From NCBI GenBank assembly GCA_037976565.1, contig CP137680.1:25369403-25433402 (forward strand): 64,000 nt of DNA. Direction: 5' to 3'. Positions 10,315 through 21,181 of this stretch are shown one piece after another. Each line of letters begins with the position of its first letter. The first letter of the stretch is position 1. A program made the translations under genes and the position numbers. The DNA is from Mesocentrotus franciscanus. Its lineage: Eukaryota; Echinodermata; Echinoidea; Camarodonta; Strongylocentrotidae. The notes under the pieces were generated by a model. It made no database searches and had not been told where the DNA came from. It worked only from the letters and a program-made list of their open reading frames with translations.

Positions 10315-11389
10315 GGTAGCATGTATTGGCACGAGCTTCGATGGAGTCATGAATATTCATTATTCCCTACGTCACAGATAGAGTACGTCCGTAAGTATTA
10401 GTACATTGTACATGTACTTTACTCCGAAATGAAGAGAAATTTGGGGCATGGTTTAATGGTGCTGGCACTCGGTTTAATGGTGAAAGGTTTGTTAGAGATT
10501 ATATAGCCTTTTTATTGTTTCATTAATGAGATATATATCGAATCAAATCAGACTGAGTGATGTTATCGAGCAACATACCAGTATTAAATTTCCATTTTCC
10601 TACATAAACCCGGAAAACCTCGGTATTTCGATACCCAAAAGAAGATGACTAAATTTGGGGCATGGTTTAATGGTGCTGGCACTCGGTTTAATGGTGAAAG
10701 GTTTGTTTGAGACTATAATAGCCTTTAGATTGCTTCATTAATGAGATATAATATCGAATCAAATCAGACTGAGTGATGTTATCGAGCAACTTACCAGTAT
10801 TAAAATACTTGAAGCGTCTATTATTTCACAAAATATTGTGTACAAAACTTGTAAATAATGAAAAAATTAAAAACCATTTTCTACCATGTAATCCCAATCC
10901 AGACATTTTGTACAATAATATCTGGCTGTCAACTATCGAAATTTAAGCAACATGCAAGTAATATTCGGTAGGTAGGTACATTGAACTGCTTGGTGCCCCT
11001 GGGTGTACATGTTTTCTTTCTTATTTTTCTACAAATCATCTTTTTGAAAGTTCTTTGGTGTGAAGCCACGAAAGAATAAACTATTAATGAAAATAATCAA
11101 TATGTTCTTACAAAACTAGCTAGATTACGGAGTGTATGCCGCTCCGAGGACCGTATTGCTATTTTCAATTCTCTGTTTGTACTTGGCTTTATGGAGTAAT
11201 TCGTCCTTTAAATAGTGATTCTCTTCATTCTGGAGCAAAGTACATGACTTGTACAATGTACTCATACTTACGAACGTACTCGTGTTCTAGTATATGTGTA
11301 TATGATATACTACGCACGACGTAGGTCTGTGACGTAGGGAATAATGAATATTCATGACTCCATCAAAGGTCGTGCCAATATATGCTACC
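10315..11389. mobile_element. Fold-back element with ~130-165 bp terminal inverted repeats
   Basis: The left terminus GGTAGCATGTATTGGCACGA matches the inverted right terminus (GGTAGCATATATTGGCACGA read from 11389). Homology runs through 'ATGAATATTCATTATTCC' to about 10445 on the left and 11210 on the right; the right arm has a ~35-bp insertion. Inside are two direct copies of a ~160-bp block (starting 10438 and 10651) with GGGGCATGGTTTAATGGTG. No transposase. The element splits the minisatellite, so a target duplication cannot be told from the repeated flanks. Confidence 0.8.
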
Positions 11390-11640
11390 CAACTACTCCT
11401 AGGACAACTACCCCCGGACAACTACCCCCAGGGACAACTACCCCCGGACCACTACCCCCAGACAACTACCCCCTAGCATAGTTGTCCTGGGGTAGTTGTC
11501 GTGGAGGGTGGCTGTCTTAGGGGTAATTGTCTGGGTGGTAGTCGTCCAGGGTAGTTGTCCTAGGGGTAGTCGTCCTAGAGGGTGGTTATCCTAGGGGCGG
11601 TTATCCGGGGGTGGTTGTCCAGGAACTAGGTGTCCTAGAA
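11390..11640. repeat. Centre and right arm of palindromic minisatellite
   Basis: Runs GGACAACTACCCCC to about 11475, then switches to its reverse complement (GGGGTAGTTGTCCT, then GGTGGTTATCCTAGGGGC). This is the mirror image of 10195-10314. Confidence 0.85.
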
Positions 11641-11708
11641 CCTTAAAGGGTATTATATACCTCACTTTAGAAATCTAGCCATCTGATTGGTCGAAATTGG
11701 TCAATAGG
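11549..11708 (+). repeat. 160-bp direct repeat, left copy flanking RT pseudogene
   Basis: Near-identical to 13504-13664: the last part of the minisatellite arm, then TATTATATACCTCACTTTAG and ATCTGATTGGTCGAAATTGG. The terminal ~45 bp also occur at 45121-45165. Confidence 0.9.
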
Positions 11709-13489
11709 AGTACAGTTCATCTCAAGTCCCTGGACGGTAACACAACCTTTTCAGACAACAAAAGAGTGCTTGAACGATAGTCACAGCATTTTGAGACACT
11801 ACTCAACCAGCCAGGAGATATCGAGCCTGCAGCGCGTGATAGGATCAAACAGCGACCTGTAGTTACTGCACTCGATGATATTCCAACACGAAAAGAGCTA
11901 AACCTGGCAATTGCCTCCTTGGCTGATGGCAAGGCCCCTGGAGTGGATGGGATACCAAGCGAGATATGGAAGCACGGAGGAGCCACGCTAATCAACAGTT
12001 TACTAATGCTTATACAACAAGCATGGGCAGAAGGCTCTGTACCTCAGGAATGGAAGGATGCTAATATTGTCACCATCTTCAAAAAAGGAGATCGAACTCA
12101 GTGTGGAAACTACAGAGGAATATCGCTATTGTCGATAGCAGGGAAAGTTTTTGCCCGGATCCTTCTTAACAGATTGAATGCCCACATAAGACCGGATATA
12201 TTGCCAGAGTCGCAATGCGGATTCCGAAACAACTGGAGCACAGTAGACATGATCATCTGCCTCAGAAAATTACAGGAGAAGTGTATCGAGCACAACCGAT
12301 CTCTCTATGTGGTTTTTGTGGATTTCACCAAAGCATTTGACACTGTTGGGAGGGCAGGTCTATGGCAACTACTCCGAAAGTATGGATGTCCTGAGAAGTT
12401 CACCGGAATGATAGAGTCACTACACACGGGTATGATGGCTAAAGTCAAGGAAGCAGGCGAAACATCCGATAGCTTTCCTGTAAGTAACGGTGTAAAACAA
12501 GGTTGTGTGTTGGCCCCTACGCTGTTCTCCATCTTCCTCTCGGCGATGCTGGAGGAGGCCTTTGCGGACTTTGAGGAGGGTGTATACATACAATCACGTC
12601 AAGACGCCGACCTCTTCAATGTCGCACACTTCAAAGCTAAGACGAATCTACACAGATTCTCGTGAGGGAACTCCTGTTTGCAGATGACAGTGCTCTTGTT
12701 GCTCATACACCAGAGCAGATGCAACATATTATAGATGTATTTTCATCAGCATCAAAGAAGTTCGGTCTACAAATAAACATCAAAAAGACTGAAGTACTAT
12801 TCCAACCAGGGACAGACCACCGAGAGGAGGAGGAGATCCTTGTGGATGGGACAGCTCTAAACCAGGTAGATGGCTTTACTTATCTCGGCAGCACTATATC
12901 CAAAGACGGACGCATCGACTCTGAGCTGGTGAAAAGAATGTCAAAGGCCAGCGGTGCCTTTGGTAGACTGCGAATCAGGCTATGGAACAACCATCATGTC
13001 TCAACAAGAGTGAAGTGCAAAATATACAGGGCTATCGTCCTATCCACTCTCTTGTACGGTGCGGAAAGCTGGACTCTTTACAAAAGTCAAGTAAAGAAAC
13101 TTCACGCTTTCATGATAAGACACCTCCGAGCAATCATGCGAATTACATGGATGGACAAGGTGACCAACAAAGAGATTCTAGAGCGAGCAAACCTGCCTTC
13201 TATGGAGGACCTGCTCATCAGGAAAAGCCTACGATGGACAGGCCATGTCATCAGGATGCCCTCTGAGAGGTTACCGAAGCAAATACTATTCTCGCAACTA
13301 CCCGCTGGCGAAAGAGGGATTGGTCGACCACGGCTTCGCTACAAGGACACGGTCAAGCAGAACCTTAAGCGAAGGCAAATCGAAATCAAGACTTGGACAA
13401 CTGCTGCAGGCCAGCGAGCTGTATGGAGAACAGCTGTAAAGTGAAAGTGAAGGCGGTCATTGTCGCTTCGCTTCGCGACAGACAGCTAC
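11709..13489 (+). pseudogene. Non-LTR retrotransposon reverse transcriptase, 5'-truncated and broken
   Basis: Coding homology is visible from about 11715, where an upstream linker is readable but carries an in-frame TAG (near 11787). The RT then runs open through 'KAPGVDGIPSEIW', NYRGISLLS, ESQCGFR, an F-V-D-F-T-K-A-F-D box and 'NGVKQGCVLAPTLFS' to a stop at 12665. One frameshift near 12655 moves the frame into the second ORF, which opens with the catalytic F-A-D-D box and runs through YLGS, LLYGAESWTLY, a TGHVIRM motif and the C-terminus at 13444. The style matches the widespread invertebrate endonuclease-reverse transcriptase family (RTE/CR1-like; exact clade uncertain). No endonuclease is present. 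The unit is bracketed by 160-bp direct repeats and has no obvious poly(A) tail. It is inactive because of the nonsense codon and frameshift, yet little decayed. Confidence 0.9.
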
Positions 13490-13503
13490 TACTAGTCGTC
13501 TGC

Positions 13504-13664
13504 GGGTAGTTGTCCTAGGGGGGTAGTCGTCCTAGAGGGTGGTTATCCTAGGGGCGGTTATCTGGGGGTGGTTGTCCAGGGGCTAGGTGTCCTAGAACCT
13601 TTAAGGGTATTATATACCTCACTTTAGAAATCGAGCCATCTGATTGGTCGAAATTGGTCAATAG
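13504..13664 (+). repeat. 160-bp direct repeat, right copy flanking RT pseudogene
   Basis: Copy of 11549-11708 with few differences, beginning GGGTAGTTGTCCTAGGGG and ending GGTCAATAG. Confidence 0.9.
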
Positions 13665-13713
13665 TCTTTTAAAAAGTGCCCTCATACCCGCCTACCAGTC
13701 AATAGTCTTTTAA

Positions 13714-14527
13714 AGAAACTATGTCCCTTTGCAGCCAACATCAAATTCTGTAGAAATTTGCAGGAATTATGAATATGTCATGTATGTCCTATCTGTGAAA
13801 TTTAAACGTTATCAGTGTCCTAATATTCAAATTATGCAAGGAAACCCGTTTACTTGCTAGACTTCACTGTCAGACACTATTGAGTGACTGACTGGTTTTT
13901 TTCATCTTTGATAATAACATACATAAAATGAGCTGTAAAGGGTACATGAGCATTTGTCTACATCAATAACCCACTTCTCGTAATGGCCAAAATTAAACTG
14001 ATTGAATCTTTGCGCATCATAAAACGTACGACCATTCGGTACAATGGTCTGAAAAATCAGACTATTACTTACTGGCTCTATAGCTCCTAAGTCGATTATT
14101 TTCCCACTTAAAGACACAGTACCGGTGTGTTAGCTCAGTCAGTAGAGCGTCCGCCTCACAACCGGGAGGTCGTGAGTTCGAACCCCGGCCGCGTCATACC
14201 AAAAGACGTTAAAAGATGGGAGTCACTGCTACCTTGTTTGGCGTTCAACAATAAGGGGATAGAGCAATGTCGATCTGGCGCTGCTCAGTGGCTGCCGGGC
14301 TAACGATCAATTGGGCACACAGAATTTCCATTTTCGGTTTAATAAAATTTGGAGTGGACTTAAACAAACAACAAAAAAAGATTTAAAAAAGATTATTATT
14401 ATTATATTATTATTTTCAAGCCCCCCCCCCTTTTTTTTTTAGTGAAGTTGTAAATTAGTATTTTCTTCAAATGCCGTTGGGATTGAACCTTTTCATTTTT
14501 TGGGCCTGCAAATGGGACACAGTACCT
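13714..14527. mobile_element. TTAA-flanked MITE, copy 1 (hosting a SINE)
   Basis: Member of a ~530-bp family found four times here. TTAA flanks lie at 13710-13713 and 14528-14531. Termini are AGAAACTATGTCCC on the left and, inverted, AGGTACTGTGTCCC on the right. TTAA duplication fits Kolobok or piggyBac superfamilies; AGG-type ends look more like Kolobok (inference). This copy is longer because a tRNA-derived SINE sits inside. The minus-strand small ORF shared by the family is present at 14117-13902 but lacks 24 bp relative to other copies. Confidence 0.85.
14117..14412 (+). mobile_element. tRNA-derived SINE inside the TTAA element
   Basis: Absent from the other three copies of the host element, which read straight through at this point, so the insertion is directly visible. 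The head at about 14124-14200 is tRNA-like: D-arm/A box TAGCTCAGTCAGTAGAGCG, anticodon loop CTCACAA (Val-like CAC), B box GAGTTCGAACCCCG. A ~150-bp body and an A-rich/(ATT)n tail follow. The stems are imperfect, as in SINE heads, so it is not called a functional tRNA gene. Confidence 0.85.
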
Positions 14528-14818
14528 TTAAAAAGTGCCCTCATACCCGCCTACCGGTCAATAGTCTTTTTAAAAAAATGCCCTCATGCCCCGATTCCCA
14601 TTGGTGTACGTGTTTTAAAAAAATTTGTGCGAGCGCGGATACCATACAGTGCTTTTTGTTTGCGATTCCCAAATGATTGTAAAATTCAGTCATCTTTCCA
14701 GCTAAGAGTAACAGACAGTGTTTCAGATTTTCTGTGATGTTTTAACCAATCTTTACTCAAGAAAAGGATAAGGTAAGAATTCTCGCTAGATTTTTGTGTC
14801 AATTCGGTATATAAAAGA

Positions 14819-14957
14819 AATATCGACTGCTTTAATACTCGAGGACTGGCTGTTTCTATACTGGCTCGCGGGGAAGTTGCATCCTGCCATCAATGGCATG
14901 ATGCAACTTCCCCTTGAGCCTTTAAAAACAGCCAGGCCTCTCGTAGCAGTCGATATA
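14819..14957. repeat. 139-bp near-perfect palindrome (hairpin element)
   Basis: The arm from ATATCGACTGCTTTAATACT inward through GGGGAAGTTGCATCCTGCCA pairs with TGGCATGATGCAACTTCCCC and AGCAGTCGATATAT. The loop is only ~4 nt. A related hairpin with the same architecture lies at 53810-53946. Confidence 0.9.
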
Positions 14958-15479
14958 TCTATATTAATACCCTGTCTGATGATACCATAGTCATTGTGCT
15001 TCCACGGATGGCTAAGCAGCAGGCTTTTAAAAAAGTATAGTCCAAATTCTCTTGTACCAAGTTAGGCTGAAGAAATGAATGTGGGTCAAAAGCCATTGAG
15101 CGTGTTTTATCTCATTCGACAAACAATTGTTCACTTATTTACATTGACTATAAGGCAGTTGAGAAGAAAAGATGTTAACGTCATCTCAAACTCAAGGAAA
15201 TGCTTATTACAAGCAAAATTTGTGATATTCTCTTTGTTATGATAATAATCTTGACTTCATTCACACCCCTTGTTTAAGGTAACCCTTCTCATTAAGTGAT
15301 ACAAAATGGATAAAGTTTATTTGGGATGTTATCTTTTTAACGAAAGTCTACTGTCAATTTCTTCTTTCTTGCAATTTGGTTTAGTGACCTTCGAGTTTTT
15401 ATTCGCTATTCGAGATAAACACGCTATGCTCCTTACGCGTGTAAAATGGCACAATGGACAAGAACAGAGGTAACTTAGA
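14958..15479. other. Gene-free stretch
   Basis: AT-rich, no supported gene or repeat. Confidence 0.5.
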
Positions 15480-15846
15480 TATTATTATTAATAATTATTA
15501 AGTATTTGGCGTCACCTGTGCCTGGGAGGCGAAAAGCGAACTGAATTACTGTAACCCTCGGGTCTCTCCACCAGGTATAACTTATTGGGGGTGTGCATGT
15601 GGACCACTACTCTTATACGAATAGTGCAACGTGCAAAGGTGGTGACTCACCTCTACATGGGGCCTCCATTTAACGTCCTATCCGAGGGACGGGGTGTTTT
15701 CCACTTAACATAGCCTGCGTCTATGAAACAGAGGAGGGGCACGTTGACACACAAAGCAGGCTTCAGCCATCCGACTGGGTTGGATTCGAACCCACGATCT
15801 TTGGTTCGACAGGTAGACGCGTTACCGACTAAGCCAACTCGCCTCC
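15480..15846 (-). mobile_element. tRNA-derived SINE (second family), full length
   Basis: On the minus strand the head starts at 15846 with GGAGGCGAGTTGGCTTAGTC. The A box is TGGCTTAGTCGGTAACGCG and the B box GGGTTCGAATCC (15781-15846). A ~270-bp body follows, and the element ends in an A/T-rich (AAT)n tail at 15480-15502. It is distinct in sequence from the SINEs at 14117 and 40561. Confidence 0.85.
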
Positions 15847-16471
15847 TTGAGATTAAAGCTTATCCCATGGATTGAAACAAGGTTCTGTGAAAGCCTAGAT
15901 ACATTGCATCAGTTTAAGCAACGAAGCAATGAAGCACGAGACTTAATTTCATTTTCAAAAGGATTTCAGACCAAAGAAGCACATGCATATCGCCTGACCC
16001 ACATTCGTTCCATCAGCCAAAACCCGGTACAAGGTGATTTTGACAACACTTTTTAAAGACCCTGGTGCTCAGTCACTCGTGGCAGATATAATATGAATAG
16101 GGCACCATTGGACAAAAATGTTAATCTTCATCATGGAATGGAAAATCAAAGTTAATTTGTTTATTGAATTTTAATTAAGAGCTAACAAAGTTTTATACAC
16201 TTTTTTATACTCACTGTATATCTAAAACAATATTATTAACAGTTTTGAAAAAGGATATGCTCATTGACATAACATGATGAAACTGACAAGGAATGTCCAA
16301 ACTTCAACAGCACATGTTCTGATGAAAAGCAGAAATATTTAAGAAATAGATTGATGATAATTGAATGAACTAGATAATAATTTATTTTAATCCTAAATCA
16401 CCAAATTTTATTCCACAATACACACATGTATATGTTAATTTCAATTAAACTGTTCTATTTAATATTGTGAT
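15847..16471. other. No gene recognised; one unassigned 69-codon ORF
   Basis: The ORF 15847-16056 (+) abuts the SINE head and has no recognised motif. The rest is AT-rich. Confidence 0.4.
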
Positions 16472-16545
16472 GCGTTGTGGACCACTCCCGCTTTTGCTGG
16501 ACCACTCCCGTTGTGGACCACTCCCGTTGTGGACCACTCCCGCAA
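16472..16545 (+). repeat. Short tandem repeat TTGTGGACCACTCCCG, 4 units
   Basis: Four near-exact copies of a 16-17 bp unit; one is altered (CTTTTGCTGGACCACTCCCG). Confidence 0.9.
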
Positions 16546-16955
16546 AATGAATGAAATAATAAATGTATAATTTTGCAACTTCTGAGCGAGTAATTTATAA
16601 AGCATAACAACTTGCTAGCTATAATATACATTTATCTTGAAGATATTAACATGTTACTTACAAGAGTAATGGAAATTCATGATATTACAGAGCAAAAGTA
16701 TGAAAAATTGTCTAATTTGGTTTTTACACATGTGAAGCAAGATCAAATTCTAAACAAGGCAACTGCAATTGAAGAGATATTTACATTACAGGATGATTAG
16801 AGAAATGTAATTGCTTTGGAAATATTTCTGTCAACTATTAGTTTCCCTTTCCTTGCCAGCTAGAGTGAACAATGCAAACTAGAGCAATTAATCAATTAGC
16901 AGTTCTTATATCTCCTAGTCCTCCAAACTATATAAGCCATAGCACCTACAATATG

Positions 16956-16957
16956 TG

Positions 16958-17003
<46 letters not shown>

Positions 17004-17004
17004 A
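16956..17004. repeat. (TA)n(TG)n microsatellite
   Basis: Alternating TA run followed by a TG run, ending at the TA that flanks the next element. Confidence 0.95.
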
Positions 17005-18055
17005 GGGTAGGTGTAGGGAATTGGAGACCGTAGGGAATTGGAGACCACCAAGCTTGAACCCATCACTGTATATCCGTGTTGGCTCCAATATTGCTATAGC
17101 GCCGTCTGTGGCCTTTAACAACACTACTGCATATATCCATTCATTTCGAAGACTACAATGCGTTCTTTTTCCGAGAAAATTGGCAAAGTTGACCAAGGGA
17201 AGCAATTTTGATCGTAAAATTTTGCTCTGATATAAAAACACAATTTTCACTGAATGTTGTGGTATATGCAGATATTTAGGGGTGGCTCTTAAAAAGTAGT
17301 TTTAAAAGGAAGTTTATGAAGTGTGCCAACCATCACAGAAAACTTATGGCCATTGTGTGTTGTGAAAGGGTGTTGCAATGCACATTATGAATGGTGTCTG
17401 ATCAGAAATGTGTGTAGGCAATGGGGGACACCAGGTCCAAGATGGGGGTCGTTTGTTGTGAATAAAGGGGAAACAGCAACATTTGCATAAAATTGATGAA
17501 TAAATAATTACTACAGAAATTGGAAATATACTAGAAGTCAAATCTACTGGGACTGAAGAAAGTTGTTTTAAGTTTGTAAAGTTTTAAAGTTGTTTTAATG
17601 ATGTGACCAATGTGAAAGTCACTTTGCCAGGATAGCATTCTGAAAACATTTTTTTAAATTCCATCATGGTGTCATTCTCATGTCAATGCATTTCATATTA
17701 AGATAACTAGTTTTAGTGTTTAATGCTGTTATTGTTATCAATGTAAAAGTCACATTGTTAGAAAAAGAAGATTGACCATGCAAAGGCCAAAAAACATTAA
17801 CACTTTTAGTTGCATGAAAGTACAACAAATAAAAACATCACTATACAGAATGTAGGTAATGAGAGACCTTTGGTGATGACGTCATTAATCATTGTTATCG
17901 TATTAATCAGTTACATCATGACCACAATTGTGTTACCAAATAAAGAGAAGAAGTTACTAAAGAGAATACAAAACTTTCTGTATGTGTAACATTTTTCATG
18001 TTTATGTAAATTATGCAAATGTGCTTAAGGGTCTCCAATTCCCCCACACCTACCC
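17005..18055. mobile_element. 1.05-kb non-autonomous element with TIRs and TA target site
   Basis: The left end GGGTAGGTGTAGGGAATTGG plus AGACC is matched inverted at 18028-18055 (GGTCTCCAATTCCCCCACAC, then CTACCC). The flanks are TA at 17003-17004 and 18056-18057. The left TIR contains a local repetition of TAGGGAATTGGAGACC. There is no transposase. TA duplication is typical of Tc1/mariner but not exclusive to it. Confidence 0.8.
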
Positions 18056-18600
18056 TACAACAAATTAAGCCATTTGATGACATTTTGAAAATCCATTGCA
18101 TATTGCTTCTGTGGACAAATATCTCATTTGATAACATACATTTGAGTTGGTACATATAGAGAATATGTATTCCAATCGTGAAGTCCTTATCCCGTCACAT
18201 CATCAATCTGAAAATATCCTTACTTTACCAATTTGAAGTATAAATTCTTTTTTTTTTAAAGATTAAACATTCTATATTAGTCTGTATGAAAAATGGATGT
18301 TCGAGGGTTATTCAGCATTATGTTGAATTATAAACATGCAGTAATTACAGCTTTGATACCAAGAAAGAATCCTATGCCACACACATACATGTACATATTC
18401 AGATCATGATAGACTTTCTGTTCATCCCTAGTCTTGCAAAAAAAAGAAATTTGAAGCTTTCCTCCCATTTTCTTTAAATATCCCATGAAGTATAAATCAC
18501 CTTTTAGATCCAATGATGATTTAATTGATTCATAGTAAATACACTGTACAATATTTTCTAACTTGATCAACTATACCTCTCATCATCCACATACGTGCCC
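18056..18600. other. Gene-free stretch
   Basis: AT-rich; the minus-strand ORF 18328-18570 shows no recognised domain. Confidence 0.5.
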
Positions 18601-19075
18601 TGAAATATAGCAAATGAAAGCAGGGGCTGAGGAGCATCTTCCAAAGTGGGGGAGGGAGAGGGGGCACCAACAAAAGGCCGCTTTCTGGAGAAAGGAGCAC
18701 CTACAAAAGTACAAAGGGAAACCTCAAAGCGTAAATATACAATTTTTAGACATTGGTATATACCCCTATTAAAGAGGAAAATGTGGAACGTGTCAAAATA
18801 AAAGGGGCGTCATTTAGATTTCAATAGGAGGAATTATCAGAGGTGAAGGGGGACATTCATGAGAAGGGGGAGGGACTCTTAATAAAAAGGAAAAGGAGCG
18901 CTTATCAGAAGGAGAAATGGCACTTATTAAAAAGAAAAAGAGGGAACGTGTCAAAATAAATAGGGCACCTCTCAGAATTGAATAGGGGCAATTATCAGAG
19001 GTGAAGGGGGCATTTATGAGAAGAGGAAAGGTCTCATATATTTAAACAAATGGAGGCACTTATCACAAGGAACCC
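18600..19075. repeat. Purine-rich degenerate tandem repeats with ~170-bp higher-order duplication
   Basis: Short units of GAGG/AAGGGGGCA...TTAT(C/T)AGA type. A larger block around GGAACGTGTCAAAATAAA occurs at 18785 and again at 18952, each followed by ATTATCAGAGGTGAAGGGGG. Confidence 0.75.
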
Positions 19076-19154
19076 CCCCCCCCGCCCACAAGTTTGTCTT
19101 TTTCCATATTTGTTTATATTAGAGATTTCATGCAACATAAATCATCACATAAAG

Positions 19155-19895
19155 AATCAATGTAAATAATTCCATACAAATACCAATCTTCATTTCGTTT
19201 TCATAAAAAAATTAATTATTCACAAAACAGTGAGCAAAGAAGGAGAATAATGGAATGAAATCACTAAGTTTTTCTAATAATAATAATCACATACTGAAAT
19301 TAGTTATTACCATCAATCATGGAAAATAACATAATACATATTTTTACATACAATGCATCCGTTAATATCCCCCGCCACCCCTCCACCCCTTCTACTACTA
19401 ACCCCCCCCCCCGTAAACATTTACATTCACACTCACAAGCTCGCACCTCACAAACATACACAGATCCACACGCGCACAACACTGGAACTCCAGCCAATCA
19501 TCCTCACTCACAAGACCACACCAAAGAAACTCCCATTCACACCAAACACAACAAGTCTTATCCACCCAACACAAAAAACACTGTACAAATACGCCATTCA
19601 ACAAATACGCCATCACAAAACAACACCTAGCAATACAACTAACACACACACCTAACATCCTAACTCCTTAGAAAGAACATCATTAATCTATCATCAATGA
19701 CATTCCCTTCGGATCTTGCACCTGACATTGCAATACCTATCAATGCTACAAAAAGGATTGAGAGCTACCATGTGTACCAGAATCAATGTAAATCTTCATT
19801 TCGTTTTCATAACACAAATAAATTATTCACAAAACAGTGAGCAAAGAAGGAGAATAATGGAATGAAATCACTAAATTTTTCTAATAATAATAATT
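19155..19895 (+). repeat. Direct repeat pair around a C/A-rich tract
   Basis: 19155-19300 and 19783-19895 share 'ATTATTCACAAAACAGTGAG' and 'CTAATAATAATAAT'. The segment between is C/A-rich on the plus strand and has a poly-C run near 19402; the 100-codon ORFs there are compositional. Confidence 0.8.
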
Positions 19896-19916
19896 ACACA
19901 CACACACACACACACG
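19896..19916. repeat. (CA)n microsatellite
   Basis: ACACACAC run before the 3' end of the GPCR gene. Confidence 0.9.
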
Positions 19917-20177
19917 CGTTCATGCAAGCCCACGCCATGTCACGTTGCCTCACGTAACTGCAATCACTCATGTAACCTCACTTAACCTCAACTACATCAA
20001 AGATGATGGAAAAGAGAGAGTGGTGATAGGGCTGCGGCTGTCACATGATGTTGATAATAACAATATTAAACCAAAGTTTAACTGCAAAAGAATTTCCCCA
20101 TTTAATATTCATGTTCATCAAACCGAGAATAGCGAGCACACAAGGCGCGTATTAATCGTGAGGCATAGATCTACAAG

Positions 20178-21181
20178 TCACACATCGAGCTCAGCCACGC
20201 ATTCATCAATCCTTTCTTCTACATTCTTTATCATCAAGACGTTAGACATCCTGTGGTTCGGATGCGAGACATCCATCGTCATCGCACTCGTTCGACGTCG
20301 TGATGGCATGTACTGATCTTGATGTTGACTCGTCACCGTCCAGATGACAGAGTCTCCATGATTCGAACTCCTGCAGAACTTCAAGTACTTAGCTTTAAAG
20401 ACACGTCGAAATTTGGAGTACGTTGTGACGTAAATGATGGGATTCAATGCGCTGTTGATCTCAATCATGAGAATCGTCGTGACGGCAGCTTTGTCCGGGA
20501 ACATGTGCATGGTGTGACGTGCGTATATCAACTCAATATTAAATGGCATGCAACATATGATGAAAGCTGCGACGACTACAAAGATCCGCAGGGCAACGCG
20601 TACGTCTGATTTTCGAAAATTTCTGACGGCTCGATTCCTCTCCGTACAAGAATTTTCTGATGACGCCACGGCTGCCTCTTGATCAGCGATGCGCGAACGC
20701 GCTCGGTGCGCTATGATCGCAATTTTGAAACTGCAGCCACAGATTCCAAACCCAGGTAGAAAAAAACAGAATATATTCACGCAATACGTATACGGCCAGG
20801 ATAACTTATTGCCAGCTTCAAGAGTGCAGTGGTAGATATTTTCATCAAAGACGATGATTTGAGGTCGCGAGAGAATAAAACCGGCAGAAAAGGCAAATAA
20901 CATGACCCATAGCGATACCAGAGTTGCTATAGTTCTAGGCTTGCTGAAGATATCGTTGTAGTGGAATGGTCGGTCAATTTGAAGATAACGGTCAATCATA
21001 ACAATGACAAGGGTATAGAAGGACACGCTGTAGCACGTATACGACACCGTGACGACACTGAGACAGAGAGCTCGGTTAGTCCTTATCAGACAATCGCCGT
21101 TGAGGGAGCATGGCAGGCTGAAGGGTAGATAGATGAGGCCAGTGAGAAGATCTGCGATGGCCAGGTTGATCAAACAAAAAC
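20178..21181 (-). CDS. Class A (rhodopsin-like) GPCR, exon 2 (TM2 to C-terminus)
   Basis: Last coding exon of a seven-transmembrane receptor at the plasma membrane; residues 72-405 of a 405-residue product once joined to exon 1. Visible hallmarks: TM2 LAIAD (D2.50 = residue 82); C111 at 3.25 with a partner Cys in loop 2; D135-R136-Y137; TM5 with FFLPGF; TM6 C281-C282-M283-P284; TM7 N318-P319-I320-I321-Y322, followed by a basic helix 8 and FCRSS that could be palmitoylated. The tail is about 80 residues and Ser/Thr-rich. Oddity: the usual toggle Trp 6.48 is Cys282. The exon starts after a clear acceptor (TTCTTTTTTTCTAG) at 21182; the open frame upstream (to 21257) is intron. Ligand and subfamily are unknown. 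Echinoderms carry large lineage-specific class A families, so orphan status is likely. Confidence 0.88.

Larger units (their letters stand above)
13657..14600. repeat. ~41-bp tandem repeat split by the TTAA element
   Basis: Unit GTCAATAGTCTTTTAAAAAG then TGCCCTCATACCCGCCTACC. One unit lies at 13657-13697. The next is split at TTAA by the mobile element (13698-13713 plus 14528-14564), and a third, diverged one starts at about 14565. This gives independent evidence for the insertion point. Confidence 0.85.

Noticed and set aside
12110..12589. Minus-strand ORFs within the RT pseudogene
   Set aside because: Antisense shadows of the RT reading frame.
11549..13664. LTR retrotransposon
   Set aside because: The RT is of non-LTR type, with no gag, protease, integrase, primer-binding site or TG...CA ends; the repeats are also found elsewhere as parts of a minisatellite.
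14124..14200. Functional tRNA gene (Val-like)
   Set aside because: It has internal promoter boxes but imperfect stems and continues into a SINE body and tail; it is an insertion absent from sibling copies.
15781..15846. Functional tRNA gene on the minus strand
   Set aside because: Same reasoning: tRNA-like head followed by a SINE body and (AAT)n tail.
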